Below are positions 28,167 to 36,097 of a stretch of 64,000 bases of DNA, one piece after another. How positions within the stretch are numbered: position 1 is the stretch's first letter; each line of letters opens with the position of its first letter. The notes beneath the pieces were generated by a model, which was not told where the DNA came from, did not search any database, and saw only the letters and a list, made by a program, of their open reading frames with translations. This stretch comes from Dulcicalothrix desertica PCC 7102. GTDB taxonomy: Bacteria > Cyanobacteriota > Cyanobacteriia > Cyanobacteriales > Nostocaceae. The stretch covers positions 124,001-188,000 of the forward strand of contig NZ_RSCL01000014.1 of assembly GCF_003991905.1 (NCBI RefSeq). Direction: 5' to 3'. Position numbers and translations under genes: made by a program.

Positions 28167-28328
28167 GCACGACGATTTCCAACATTAAAAACAGAAACCA
28201 GGTTTCTTGTATATGAATAATCCTTCACAAAAAAATCTAGAAACCTGGTTTCTTCTTGACTAAGCACGACTATCTCCAACATTAAAAACAGAAACCAGGT
28301 TTCTTGTATTATGAATAATTCTTCACAA
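28134..28328. repeat. 97-bp tandem duplication carrying the AGAAACC element (copies D1, D2)
   Basis: Two direct units, about 28134-28230 and 28231-28328. Each carries AGAAACCTGGTTTCT and AGAAACCAGGTTTCT 51 bp apart (28142/28193 and 28239/28290), followed by ATGAATAAT(C/T)CTTCACAA. The ends hold a compensated T/A change relative to the CCGGG form. The duplication copied the SRPBCC stop and the first codons of the ClpP-like gene. A decapitated start (MNNPSQKNL...) remains at 28213. Confidence 0.85.
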
Positions 28329-28892
28329 CTTGGATTTGCTACTGTAATTTCAACTCCACAGCAGTTTGATATTTATTCTCGATTACTTGTAGAAAGAATT
28401 ATTTTTTTACGGGGAGAGTTAACAGAAGAAGTAGCAAATTTAATTATAGCTCAAATGCTATTTATTGATGCAGAAGACCCAGATAAAGATATTGCATTGT
28501 ACATCAACAGTAACGGAGGCGCCTTAACAACTGCACTCGCTGTATACGACGTTATCACTCAACTTCGTAGTAATATATCTACTGTATGTATTGGTAATGC
28601 CAGTGCAACAGCAACACTTTTACTATCTTCAGGTACTAAAGGGAAAAGATATGCACTTCCAAATGCACGGATTTCAATACGTCAAGCAATATTAAGTACT
28701 GAGGGCAAAACCAGTGATATTGAAATAGCTGCTGAAGAATTTATTTACTTAAAAGAATCTATCAGTAACATATTAGCTGCTAATACAAATCAGTTGGTAG
28801 AAAAAATAAAGCTTGATACTGAAAAAGATTTAGTAATGAGCGCTCTTGAAGCAAAAACTTATGGATTGATTGACAGCATCATTCAAAAATAA
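28311..28892 (+). CDS. Catalytically inactive ClpP paralogue (ClpR-like)
   Basis: A 193-residue ClpP-fold protein. The fold-defining parts are intact ([69 protein letters not shown]). Aligned to ClpP at 9563, the catalytic Ser (GLAASMGAF) is replaced by Ala/Thr (GNASATATL) and the catalytic His (IMIHQP) by Arg (ISIRQA). Like ClpR, it could join a mixed Clp ring without cleaving, or act elsewhere. It starts in the second unit of a tandem repeat and is followed by a C6/G6 hairpin. Its position in a decaying region leaves open a recent loss of function. Confidence 0.85.
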   Translation: MNNSSQLGFATVISTPQQFDIYSRLLVERIIFLRGELTEEVANLIIAQMLFIDAEDPDKDIALYINSNGGALTTALAVYDVITQLRSNISTVCIGNASATATLLLSSGTKGKRYALPNARISIRQAILSTEGKTSDIEIAAEEFIYLKESISNILAANTNQLVEKIKLDTEKDLVMSALEAKTYGLIDSIIQK

Positions 28893-28904
28893 TTATTTTC
28901 TTAT

Positions 28905-28926
28905 TCCCCCCTTATTAAGGGGGGTT
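28905..28926 (+). terminator. CCCCCC...GGGGGG hairpin after the ClpP paralogue
   Basis: CCCCCCTTATTAAGGGGGG is a near-perfect palindrome 12 bp after the stop, followed by a second GGGGGG run and a short T tract. It is a probable terminator. This C6/G6 form is common in filamentous cyanobacteria. Confidence 0.6.
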
Positions 28927-28939
28927 AGGGGGGATTTAA

Positions 28940-29053
28940 ATGTTCAATAACAAAATAACCAAACAAACTGAACAAGTTTTTATAGACTCTAACAATCAAC
29001 ACTGGCAAGAATTAAAAGACTTTCCCGACGCCCAAATCTTACCACTAGCAGTC
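28940..29053 (+). pseudogene. 5' part of a cupin gene split by a mobile element
   Basis: The first 38 codons of a cupin protein (starts MFNNKITKQTEQVF, ends ...AQILPLAV at 29053). The reading frame then enters the mobile element and stops after nine foreign codons (PFQREHKHY). The rest of the gene resumes at 32146. Rejoining at the 12-bp target duplication (codons for PLAV) restores a 119-residue cupin. Confidence 0.85.
29042..29053. repeat. Left target-site duplication (12 bp)
   Basis: CCACTAGCAGTC, identical to 32146-32157. It lies directly outside the 19-bp terminal inverted repeat. A 12-bp duplication is in the range known for IS4-family insertions. Confidence 0.85.
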
Positions 29054-29127
29054 CAGCCCTTTCAACGCGAACATAAGCACTACTAGGGCGGCGCCTGTAA
29101 GCCGCTCCTAGCACAGATTATTAGCGA

Positions 29128-29292
29128 GCATCCAGTGAAGGGCAGAAACACTCAAACAGCGTGGCGCCTATGATAAAAACTTAAATTCTAAATACGGGTA
29201 GTTACAATCACTACGACAGATACTACAAAATTCTCACAATATTCATTTAAACTTGATCAATTCAATTAAGAATAATTATTAATAAACTCAAA
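29128..29292. repeat. Left arm of an internal ~160-bp inverted repeat
   Basis: Reverse-complement match to 30165-30319, including GCATCCAGTGAAGGGCAGAA and TACGGGTAGTTACAATCAC, with scattered mismatches. The left arm carries a ~10-bp insertion (TGGCGCCTAT) that adds a GGCGCC site absent from the right arm. Confidence 0.8.
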
Positions 29293-29293
29293 T

Positions 29294-30164
29294 CTATAAC
29301 AAAAAATATATTCAACACAAGCGGAGTTTACAAGCTTTAGCTTGTAACGATGCCACGGCGCCTACTCGTCAACGTACTCAAAGCGATTGATACTGTAAAA
29401 TACCAATACAGCATCGTAACTTGTTTTCAATATTTGTATATTTTACTAACACCAATGCTCCGTAGCATTGATGTTTTTAGGCTTTTAGAAAGATATTAGA
29501 TTTCAATGGCAAATAAGCCAAGAGCGATAACTTATATCTTGCACCTACATTTTTGCATGTAATATTTATTACTAAATTTTAACTATGCTCACACCCGCCT
29601 ATAGCTGTAAGCTATAGGCTAATAGCACAAGTCCATTAAAATGGACTAAAAAATATAGTAATATTAGAAACGTGCTTTATTCTAATTAAAGATTTATACG
29701 TAGAGGTGCAAGATGTGAGATAAGCACAACGAACTAAACAATTAGTTATTCACAGTTATTTATAATACCCCAACATGATGGGGGAGAGCTACCGCCCGTC
29801 CCCCAAACCCCCTCCGGTTACCTATTTTTGACACTCCTTGAGTTCACTGTCGTTCACTCAGTCGGTCAAAAACAGGTTTGAAAAAAACAAGACTATAAAG
29901 AGCTTTGGGCAAATAATAACAGTTCAAGGCGCGCCCCGTAAGTTTGTTTCTCTCGTTCGTTTAATACTGGAATTTGGACTATGCACTTTTTTACCACAAA
30001 TATCTCCCCACAACAGACCACAACAGATGACATTCATCTTCAAAGAAGACCACAAGCTCTCCGGATACTATCTGGTTTTGGTGTGCTTAAAGCCACACTG
30101 TTATTTTTAGTTTTTTTTGCTACTAAATCTTCATTGAGACGGGGATTCTTTATTTTTTTAAAAT
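29294..30164. other. Hairpin-rich, probably non-coding core between the inverted arms
   Basis: About 870 bp. Hairpins seen are ACAAGCTTTAGCTTGT (about 29330), CAATGCTCCGTAGCATTG (about 29453), CCTATAGCTGTAAGCTATAGG (about 29599) and AGTCCATTAAAATGGACT (about 29630). The last two resemble the subterminal hairpins of IS200/IS605-type elements. Open frames at 29838-30169 have no recognisable protein. It is likely a graveyard of element ends. Confidence 0.5.
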
Positions 30165-30319
30165 TTTGAGTTTATTAATAATTATTATTAACTGAATGAA
30201 TCAAGTTTAAATGAGTATTGTGAGATTTTTGTAGTATATGTAGTGGTGATTGTAACTACCCGTATTTAGAATTCAAGTTTTTATTCGCTGTTTGAGTGTT
30301 TCTGCCCTTCACTGGATGC
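30165..30319. repeat. Right arm of the internal ~160-bp inverted repeat
   Basis: Inverted counterpart of 29128-29292. It lies directly upstream of the transposase start (30382), so it is probably the genuine left/promoter end of the IS and the other arm is its inverted copy. Confidence 0.75.
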
Positions 30320-30381
30320 TTCCGATTATTAGGGACGACTTTAAGGTATTCTTGACAATATCAATATTACAGTGCATCAAA

Positions 30382-31759
30382 ATGTTATCTACAGTGTTTG
30401 AGCAATTTGTAGAAGAAAGTCCCCTCAGTGTGATGGCACGAATCTTAATGGAACGTATTTTTATGCCAGAACGCTTGGATAAAATATTTGAGGCACATGC
30501 GACTGTTCAATATCAGCAAGATTTATTGTTTTCAAGTCAGGTCGATTTAATGAGTTTGGTTGTATGTGGAATTCATAAGTCAGTCCATGCTGCTTATAGA
30601 GCGAAAGCAATAGAAAAAATAGTAAGTACAACCGCATTATATAACAAGCTCTCTGGAATTGAATTAAATGTAAGTCAAGCATTATTACGAGAAACAGCAA
30701 GTGATTTAATGTATTTAATTCAAGCAATGGGTGGAGAACAAGCAGATTTATTACCAGGTTATAAACTGAAATTTGTAGATGGTACCTGCCTTGCGGCAAC
30801 AGACCATAGACTAGATGCAATCCGTGCTTATGCAGCTTCTTCATTACCAGGTAAAGCAATAGCAATATTAGACCAACCATCAAAATTAGTAACAGATGTT
30901 TTATTAGTTGAGGACGGTCACGCTCAAGAGCGCGCGTCATTTAACCAAATACTTTCTTTAGTTAAACCAAAAGAAGTTTGGTGTGGAGACCGTAATTTTT
31001 GTACAGCAAAGTTTTTGTATACAATCATATTGAAAGGAGCCTTTTTTGTCATTCGTCAACATGGGTCATTAGGATTTAAAGAATTAAGTGAATTAAAGTA
31101 TTCAGGAGAAACTGAAACAGGAAAAGTATTCGAGCAGAAAATAGAAATATCATATGAAGGAGAAATCCTACAACTCAGACGGATTCTGGTAAAGCTAAAT
31201 GTACCGACGCGAGATAAAGAATGGGAAATAGCCATTTTTACTAACTTACCAAGTAGCGATGCAAGCGCAGTCGAAGTTGCTGAAATATACCGCAATAGTT
31301 GGATTCAGAGAAACACTTTTTCAAACTGTAACTGAGAACTTTAATGGAGAAATTCAAACTTTGGCTTATCCAAAGGCTGCGTTATTCTCTTTTTCAATGG
31401 CATTAGTTGCATACAATATACTTGCAACTTTACGAGGCGCCTTGGGAAGTGTACATGGAGTTAATAAAATTGAAGTTGGCTTATCTGATTTTTATTTGGT
31501 AGATGAGATTCAAGGAATATATAGAGGGATGATGATTGCGATACCACCACCAAAGTGGGAAGTGTTTGGTACATATTCTCTTGACCAAATAGCAGAACTT
31601 CTACAACGACTTGCAGATGGTGTACATTTGAAACGTTTTTTAAAAGCAACGAGAGGTAAGAAAAAAAAACGAGAACCTTTAATAGTTAATAGTAACCATC
31701 GCCATGTTTCTACCGCACGACTTTTAGAGACCCACCAAAAAAAGAAATCACGAAGTTAG
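30382..31759 (+). pseudogene. IS4-family transposase, disrupted by a 4-base insertion
   Basis: A DDE transposase. The first frame, from ATG 30382 (MLSTVFEQFVEESPLSVMAR), carries the first Asp in KLKFVDGTCLAATDHR and the second in EVWCGDRNFC. It reaches EIYRNSW at 31302 and then runs out of frame, stopping at 31335. The second frame resumes as ETLFQTVTENFNGE and ends at 31759. Removing CAGA at 31306-31309 restores YRNSWIETLFQT, the expected Y-R-E signature that holds the catalytic Glu. The frameshift thus separates the third catalytic residue from the rest, and the enzyme is probably inactive unless frameshifting occurs. Confidence 0.88.
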
Positions 31760-32145
31760 TTATAAAAGAAAGAATATTTTTTAACTGCTTACCGCACGTA
31801 AAATATTTGACGAGTGTATATTTTTCATGTCAACAATTTATCAAATATGATGTTTTATCTAAGACAAAGTTATGAATAAAACCGTATTTGATAAGATGTA
31901 TAAATAAGAAAACGCACTTGCCACTTTGAAAGTTCGTATATTTAATATTTTATAAAAAATATCTTATTTTTAAGCAACCAATTACTTAAGCTTTTAATAC
32001 TTATGTTCCTAGTGCAGCTTGACTAAAATAGTAGCACAGTTGAAATAGTAAAAAGCGTATGTTTCATAAGGCTTTTCACTTCTGCCCTCTGCCATCTGCC
32101 ATCTGCCTTGCTACACTAGTTCACTAGTTCGCGTTGAAAGGGCTG
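31760..32145. other. Right end of the mobile element, non-coding
   Basis: AT-rich, without a gene. Contains a TGCCATC heptamer run (about 32080-32108) and ends with the 19-bp terminal inverted repeat. Confidence 0.5.
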
Positions 32146-32403
32146 CCACTAGCAGTCCCAGTACCACAAGGCTCAATTCATAGACTCAAAATGGCAGCAG
32201 GTACAGTAATACCAGTTCATTATCATCCTTGCGATGAATATGTATATGTTTTAGATGGAATTATTGAAACAGGTGGGCGCCAGTATACAGCAGGAACATT
32301 CTGGACAACACCTGCTAATGCAAAAAACGGGCCTCATCAAGCAATTACAGATGTAGAGATAGTCACAATTCGTTTAGGCGCAATAGGAGTATTTGAGAGG
32401 TAA
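32146..32403 (+). pseudogene. 3' part of the split cupin gene
   Basis: Continues the cupin after the element: PLAV from the right target duplication, then PVPQGSIHRLKMAAGTVIP, VHYHPCDEYVYVLDGIIE and the C-terminal GPHQAITDVEIVTIRLGAIG. The motifs match the two cupin boxes (H-Y-H-P-C-D-E and G-P-H). Alone it lacks the natural start, although an in-frame ATG at 32134, formed in the element end, might drive an N-terminally short product. Confidence 0.85.
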
Positions 32404-33351
32404 CTATATTTCATCGAGGAAAAACAACTGCTCAGTTACCAGCAGGTGTAAATGAAATTATTGGAGAACGCAAGAATATCATCCAAATAAAAGAAAAGTT
32501 ACAGCAGCTTTCTCCTGAAGTCGTACTAGATATGATTGCGTATACTGAGCATGATGTGCGCGCGCTATTTGAAGCACTCGAAAACATACCAGCACGTGTA
32601 GTGACAGTTAGTAGTATGGATGTATAATCAAGCTTACGATGTGCTTCTAGGTAAAGAACTAAATGTTGTACCAGTACCATTAACCGAAGATTCTCCTTTG
32701 CGTACTTCACTTTACCCATTTCGGAAAATGCCAAATAAACCTTTACAGGCGCCAGACGATTATGAAAAAATCTTGGTTGAAAAGGTTGTAATGTCAAACC
32801 CAAATTTACCTGGAACAGTTATACGGTTGCCAATGGTATATGGTGAAAATGACCCATTACATCGTTTATTACCGTACTTACAGCGTATAGATGAGAACCG
32901 TCCTGCTATTGTATTGCCAGAAAGTGTAGCTAATTGGCCGGGTTCTTACGGTTATGTAGAAAATGTCGCATATGCAATAGCACTAGCAGTTACAAACGCA
33001 CGTGCAACAAATCGTATTTATCACGTTGCTGATATAGAAAATCAAAATGAAGCTGAACGCATTACTCAAGTTGGGAAAATAGCTCAATGGCAGGGTAAAG
33101 TTGTGACTGTACCCGAAAGTCAATTACCACCAGAATGGAAATTAGCACTTAATCTAAAACAAGATTGGCTAGTAGACTCAACTCGTATTCGTCAGGAGTT
33201 AGGATACAAAGAAATTGTCTCTCCTGATAAAGCATTGCAGCGAACAATTAATTGGCAGCGTGCTAACGTACCTCAACAACCTACTCAGTTTGCGGCGCCG
33301 TACTTATTAGATTATGCAGTTGAAGATGAGATTTTAGGCCCGCTTGTTTGA
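32404..33351 (+). pseudogene. NAD-dependent epimerase/dehydratase, 5'-truncated and frameshifted
   Basis: Immediately after the cupin stop, the sequence reads IFHRGKTTAQLPAGVNEIIG in frame with VVLDMIAYTEHDVRALFEAL and ends at VTVSSMDV-stop (32627). The frame then shifts, and from 32620 it continues YNQAYDVLLGKELNVVPVPL ... TVIRLPMVYGENDPLHRLLP ... SYGYVENVAYAIALAV. The N-terminal Rossmann segment with its GxxGxxG motif is missing altogether. A 2-base (TA) deletion near 32624 explains the shift. The family is the extended SDR type. Confidence 0.8.
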
Positions 33352-33443
33352 AACGGGCAAGGATGCCCATTTCACAAGAGGGAGCTATTAGCAAGTATCT
33401 AAACAAGGTAAATATTTCTATTGAGCTAGCTTAATATTGGCTC

Positions 33444-33488
33444 TTGACCTTCTGATTATCTACATGCTAATATCAGACCAATCGGTCT
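33444..33488 (+). promoter_or_regulatory. Promoter and operator of the TetR gene
   Basis: TTGACC (33444-33449) and TAATAT (33468-33473) with an 18-bp spacer. The palindrome AGACCAATCGGTCT (33475-33488) begins just after the -10. The same operator recurs before both downstream genes, implying autoregulation and a shared regulon. Confidence 0.7.
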
Positions 33489-33495
33489 TAACAAC

Positions 33496-33519
33496 TCCGC
33501 ACTCAGCACTCAGCACTTT
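33496..33519. repeat. STRR heptamers in the TetR leader
   Basis: About three copies of CTCAGCA lie between the operator and the TetR start codon, in the untranslated leader. Confidence 0.7.
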
Positions 33520-33529
33520 TAACTCACAC

Positions 33530-34132
33530 ATGTCGAAAGGCGATGATACGAAAGCGATGATTATCGAAAAAGCCGCAGCTTTGTTTAATCAACAAGGATA
33601 TGCAGGTTCTTCGATGTCAGATATCATGCGGGTGACTGGGTTACAGAAAGGAGGAATTTACAACCACTTTCACAGTAAAGACGATTTATCGCTGCAAGCT
33701 TTTGATTATGCGGTTTCGCAAATTCAAAGGCAATATCGCTCTGCTTGGGCAAGCAAGCAAAATGCGATAGAACGCTTGCAAGCAATTATTGATGTGTTTC
33801 GTATTTTTATCGATAATCCACAACACCCTATTATGCGGGGTGGATGTCCATTACTAAATACTGCAATAGAAAGCGATGACGCGCACCCAGCTTTAAAAGC
33901 ACGCGCGCAGCAAGCAATGGACTCATGGCGCCTACTTTTTCGTCGTATTATCGAGAAAGGTATAAAAAAAGGCGAAATTAATCCAAAAGTTGATGGTGAT
34001 GAAGTCGCATCAATAATTATCTCAATTCTTGAAGGTTCTGTGATGATGAGTAAACTTAACGGTGACTCTATACACCTCGAGCGCGCAATTAAACATTTAA
34101 ATGATTATATTAATAGTAATTTGAGGATATAG
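33530..34132 (+). CDS. TetR-family repressor
   Basis: A 200-residue TetR/AcrR-type regulator. The N-terminal HTH is complete: IIEKAAALFNQQGYAGSSMS, DIMRVTGLQKGGIYNHFHSK. The ligand-binding half (residues 60-200) contains RGGCPLLNTAIESDDAHP, similar to the YxaF/LmrA-like group. I place the start at the ATG at 33530 (MSKGDDTKAM). The frame is open upstream, but that part is promoter, operator and STRR DNA. The next two genes are GST-like and share its operator, suggesting it controls a detoxification response. Confidence 0.93.
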   Translation: MSKGDDTKAMIIEKAAALFNQQGYAGSSMSDIMRVTGLQKGGIYNHFHSKDDLSLQAFDYAVSQIQRQYRSAWASKQNAIERLQAIIDVFRIFIDNPQHPIMRGGCPLLNTAIESDDAHPALKARAQQAMDSWRLLFRRIIEKGIKKGEINPKVDGDEVASIIISILEGSVMMSKLNGDSIHLERAIKHLNDYINSNLRI

Positions 34133-34154
34133 ACTTTATTTTTTGCACAAAAAC

Positions 34155-34168
34155 AGACCAATCGGTCT
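34155..34168 (+). promoter_or_regulatory. TetR operator copy 2
   Basis: AGACCAATCGGTCT, identical to the site at 33475-33488, 53 bp before the first GST-like gene start (34221). Confidence 0.75.
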
Positions 34169-34220
34169 TTTCTGGGCATCTATAAACCAGTTTCCACAAC
34201 AATCAAAAATTCAATATCCT

Positions 34221-34955
34221 ATGCGTTTAATCACAATTCCAATCAGCCACTACTGCGAAAAAGTCAGATGGGCATTAGACTACTTAAAAATATCATATGT
34301 TGAAGAATGCCATTCTCCACCATTCCATTTATTAGTGGCACCTCGTTTTGGAGGTAAAACAACACCAATTCTCATAACACAAGATGGTATATTTTTAGAC
34401 TCAACCGATTGTTTGAAATATCTTGATTCCATTGCTTCAGTTGATAAAAAGCTATACCCCAATCAAGTAGAACAAAAAGTTGAAGAATTAGAAGAACTAT
34501 TTGATGAGCAATTGGGAGTGTTAACAAGACTTTGGGGTTATTCTCACGTAATAAATGACCCCAAACTAGTAAAACAAGCATGGTGTAGAAATGTACCTTG
34601 GATAGAGCGTGCTTTATTTCCAGTAATTTTTCCGAAAACTCGCACACTAGCTTGTAAAAAATTTAATATAACTCCTGAATCCAACGTTGAAACAGGTGAA
34701 AAAATAAAGCAAATTTTTGAACAAGTTAGCAATATATTAGCAGACGGGCGCCGTTACTTAGTAGGAGATAAACTTTCCGCAGCAGATATAACATTTGCCG
34801 CACTAGCTGCACCTACTATTGCACCCCCTGAACACCCAGCGACACGAGGTAGCGTAGATAACTTTCCTGTAAACATGGCAAAAGAGATAAATCAATTTCG
34901 CAAAACACCAGCAGGGCAATTTGTATTACGTTTATATCGTGAAAGAAATAATTAA
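34221..34955 (+). CDS. Glutathione S-transferase-like protein 1
   Basis: A 244-residue thioredoxin-fold/GST-like protein. The N-terminal domain starts LITIPISHYCEKVRWALDYL, where SHYCEK is a CxxS/Ser-Cys-type active-site region; the GSH-binding DSTDCLKYLD loop follows. The C-terminal helical domain has the N-capping box LVGDKLSAADITFAALAAP. It starts at ATG 34221; the frame runs further upstream but across the operator. It likely conjugates or reduces electrophiles. The gene is 88 bp after the TetR gene, under its own operator copy. Confidence 0.88.
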   Translation: MRLITIPISHYCEKVRWALDYLKISYVEECHSPPFHLLVAPRFGGKTTPILITQDGIFLDSTDCLKYLDSIASVDKKLYPNQVEQKVEELEELFDEQLGVLTRLWGYSHVINDPKLVKQAWCRNVPWIERALFPVIFPKTRTLACKKFNITPESNVETGEKIKQIFEQVSNILADGRRYLVGDKLSAADITFAALAAPTIAPPEHPATRGSVDNFPVNMAKEINQFRKTPAGQFVLRLYRERNN

Positions 34956-35022
34956 TCAGGTTTGCAATGAAAAATCAGCAGTACAGACTGGGAATTATAG
35001 ACGTATTTTTTTGTGTATAAAC

Positions 35023-35036
35023 AGACCGTTCAGTCT
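35023..35036 (+). promoter_or_regulatory. TetR operator copy 3 (one mismatch)
   Basis: AGACCGTTCAGTCT, 25 bp upstream of the second GST gene start. It keeps the AGACC-N4-(A/G)GTCT architecture of copies 1 and 2. Confidence 0.65.
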
Positions 35037-35060
35037 TTTTTTATCAAGGAGTAAAGCAAA

Positions 35061-35723
35061 ATGTTGAAATTTTATTACAATAAGCGTTCACCAATGGCAA
35101 GACGTGTATGGCGTGGTTTACTAGAGAAGCAAATTGAGTTTGAACCAATAGTAGTAAACTTGAATGGCGACCAGATGGCGCCTGAGTATTTAGAGTTAAA
35201 CCCATTCCACCATGTCCCTGTAATAGTTGACAATGGTTTTCGAGTAATAGAGTCACTAGCAATTTTAGATTATCTCGAAGCCAAATATCCGGCGCCTGCA
35301 CTTATACCAAAAGAACCGCAACAAAAAGCAACAGTTAAAATGGTGCAATTAGTTTCCAGCAATGAATTACTACCAAAAGCCATTTCATTCATTTTCAAAG
35401 AGCCAGATTCACCAATATATATACAAGCCAAGCAACACATTCATACTGTATTTCAATTTTTTACTACAACACTAGGAGAAAATCTATATTTTGGAGGTGA
35501 GACTTTAAGCTTGGCTGATATTGTTGCGGGGACTGATATATATTTACTAGCAAAATCTGGCTTTAATTTAAGTGAATATCCAAAATTGAATGATTGGTAT
35601 GAGCGCTTAATGGAACGCGAAGCATGGGTTCATACCCAATTAAGTACAGAAGAATTTGAGCAATTTAAAAGAGTTTTTCTGATAATACAGACCAGAAAAA
35701 TTAGGCAAGCGAGTAGAACTTAA
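35061..35723 (+). CDS. Glutathione S-transferase-like protein 2
   Basis: A 220-residue GST. The start LKFYYNKRSPMARRVWRGLL has the Ser of the SxxxRxV active-site region. The middle has NPFHHVPVIVDNGFRVIES (cis-Pro loop and the ES GSH-binding pair), and the C-terminal domain contains GGETLSLADIVAGTDIY. The ribosome site AAGGAG is eight bases upstream. The stop codon (35721-35723) overlaps the end of a minus-strand gene. It is part of the TetR-GST group. Confidence 0.9.
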   Translation: MLKFYYNKRSPMARRVWRGLLEKQIEFEPIVVNLNGDQMAPEYLELNPFHHVPVIVDNGFRVIESLAILDYLEAKYPAPALIPKEPQQKATVKMVQLVSSNELLPKAISFIFKEPDSPIYIQAKQHIHTVFQFFTTTLGENLYFGGETLSLADIVAGTDIYLLAKSGFNLSEYPKLNDWYERLMEREAWVHTQLSTEEFEQFKRVFLIIQTRKIRQASRT

Positions 35724-35984
35724 GAATCTTGCATGTGGGCATTATGCCAGCATTTTAGAACAAGACGTTCGTATATGCTAACAAGTCGTATGTAAGCCTT
35801 TGTTGCATCAAGATGTGCGTCTACCGCTTGTGTATACTCTAAACAAAAATCAGTATTATCTTGGACTTCAATGTTGTTTTTTTTTACAAAATGCTTGTGA
35901 TTCTGCGTAATGCCTTAAGAAGCAATTGTACTCCTGAATAAACTCGGCAAACTCAGATGTATGGTTTTGAAAGTAATGCTGCAT
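35720..35984 (-). pseudogene. Small gene interrupted at an A9 run (about 87 aa if corrected)
   Basis: From ATG 35984 the minus strand reads MQHYFQNHTSEFAEFIQEYN, then FLRHYAESQAFCKKK and stops shortly after a run of nine A (plus strand T9 at about 35877-35885). In the neighbouring frame it continues NIEVQDNTDFCLEYTQAVDA, HLDATKAYIRLVSIYERLVL and ends HMQDS-stop, whose TAA overlaps the GST stop. One A fewer makes a single open frame. The amino-acid content is clearly protein-like on both sides. Either a true frameshift, transcriptional slippage or a sequencing error in the homopolymer. No family recognised. Confidence 0.6.
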
Positions 35985-36097
35985 AATTAATACCAAAATT
36001 GTTCGCTTAATAACGTAAATATTTTTGTGGCTCTAAAACATCACTCATTAGGAACAATTATTATTACGTTTTAATGTATGTTTCATCACAATATTAA

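Larger units (their letters stand above)
29054..32145. mobile_element. 3.1-kb IS4-like composite or mosaic mobile element
   Basis: The ends are perfect 19-bp inverted repeats, CAGCCCTTTCAACGCGAAC (29054-29072) and its complement (32127-32145), flanked by the 12-bp duplication. It carries one frameshifted IS4-type transposase gene in its right half. The left 1.3 kb has no convincing gene but contains a ~160-bp inverted repeat pair (29128-29292 against 30165-30319), a smaller inverted pair (29531-29548 against 29700-29725) and several hairpins. It is about twice the size of a simple IS, so another element or an inverted duplication of the IS left end is probably nested within it. Confidence 0.8.

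Noticed and set aside
29838-30169. Two overlapping frames in the left half of the mobile element
   Set aside because: No similarity to transposition or cargo proteins, mutually overlapping, and running into the inverted repeat arm.
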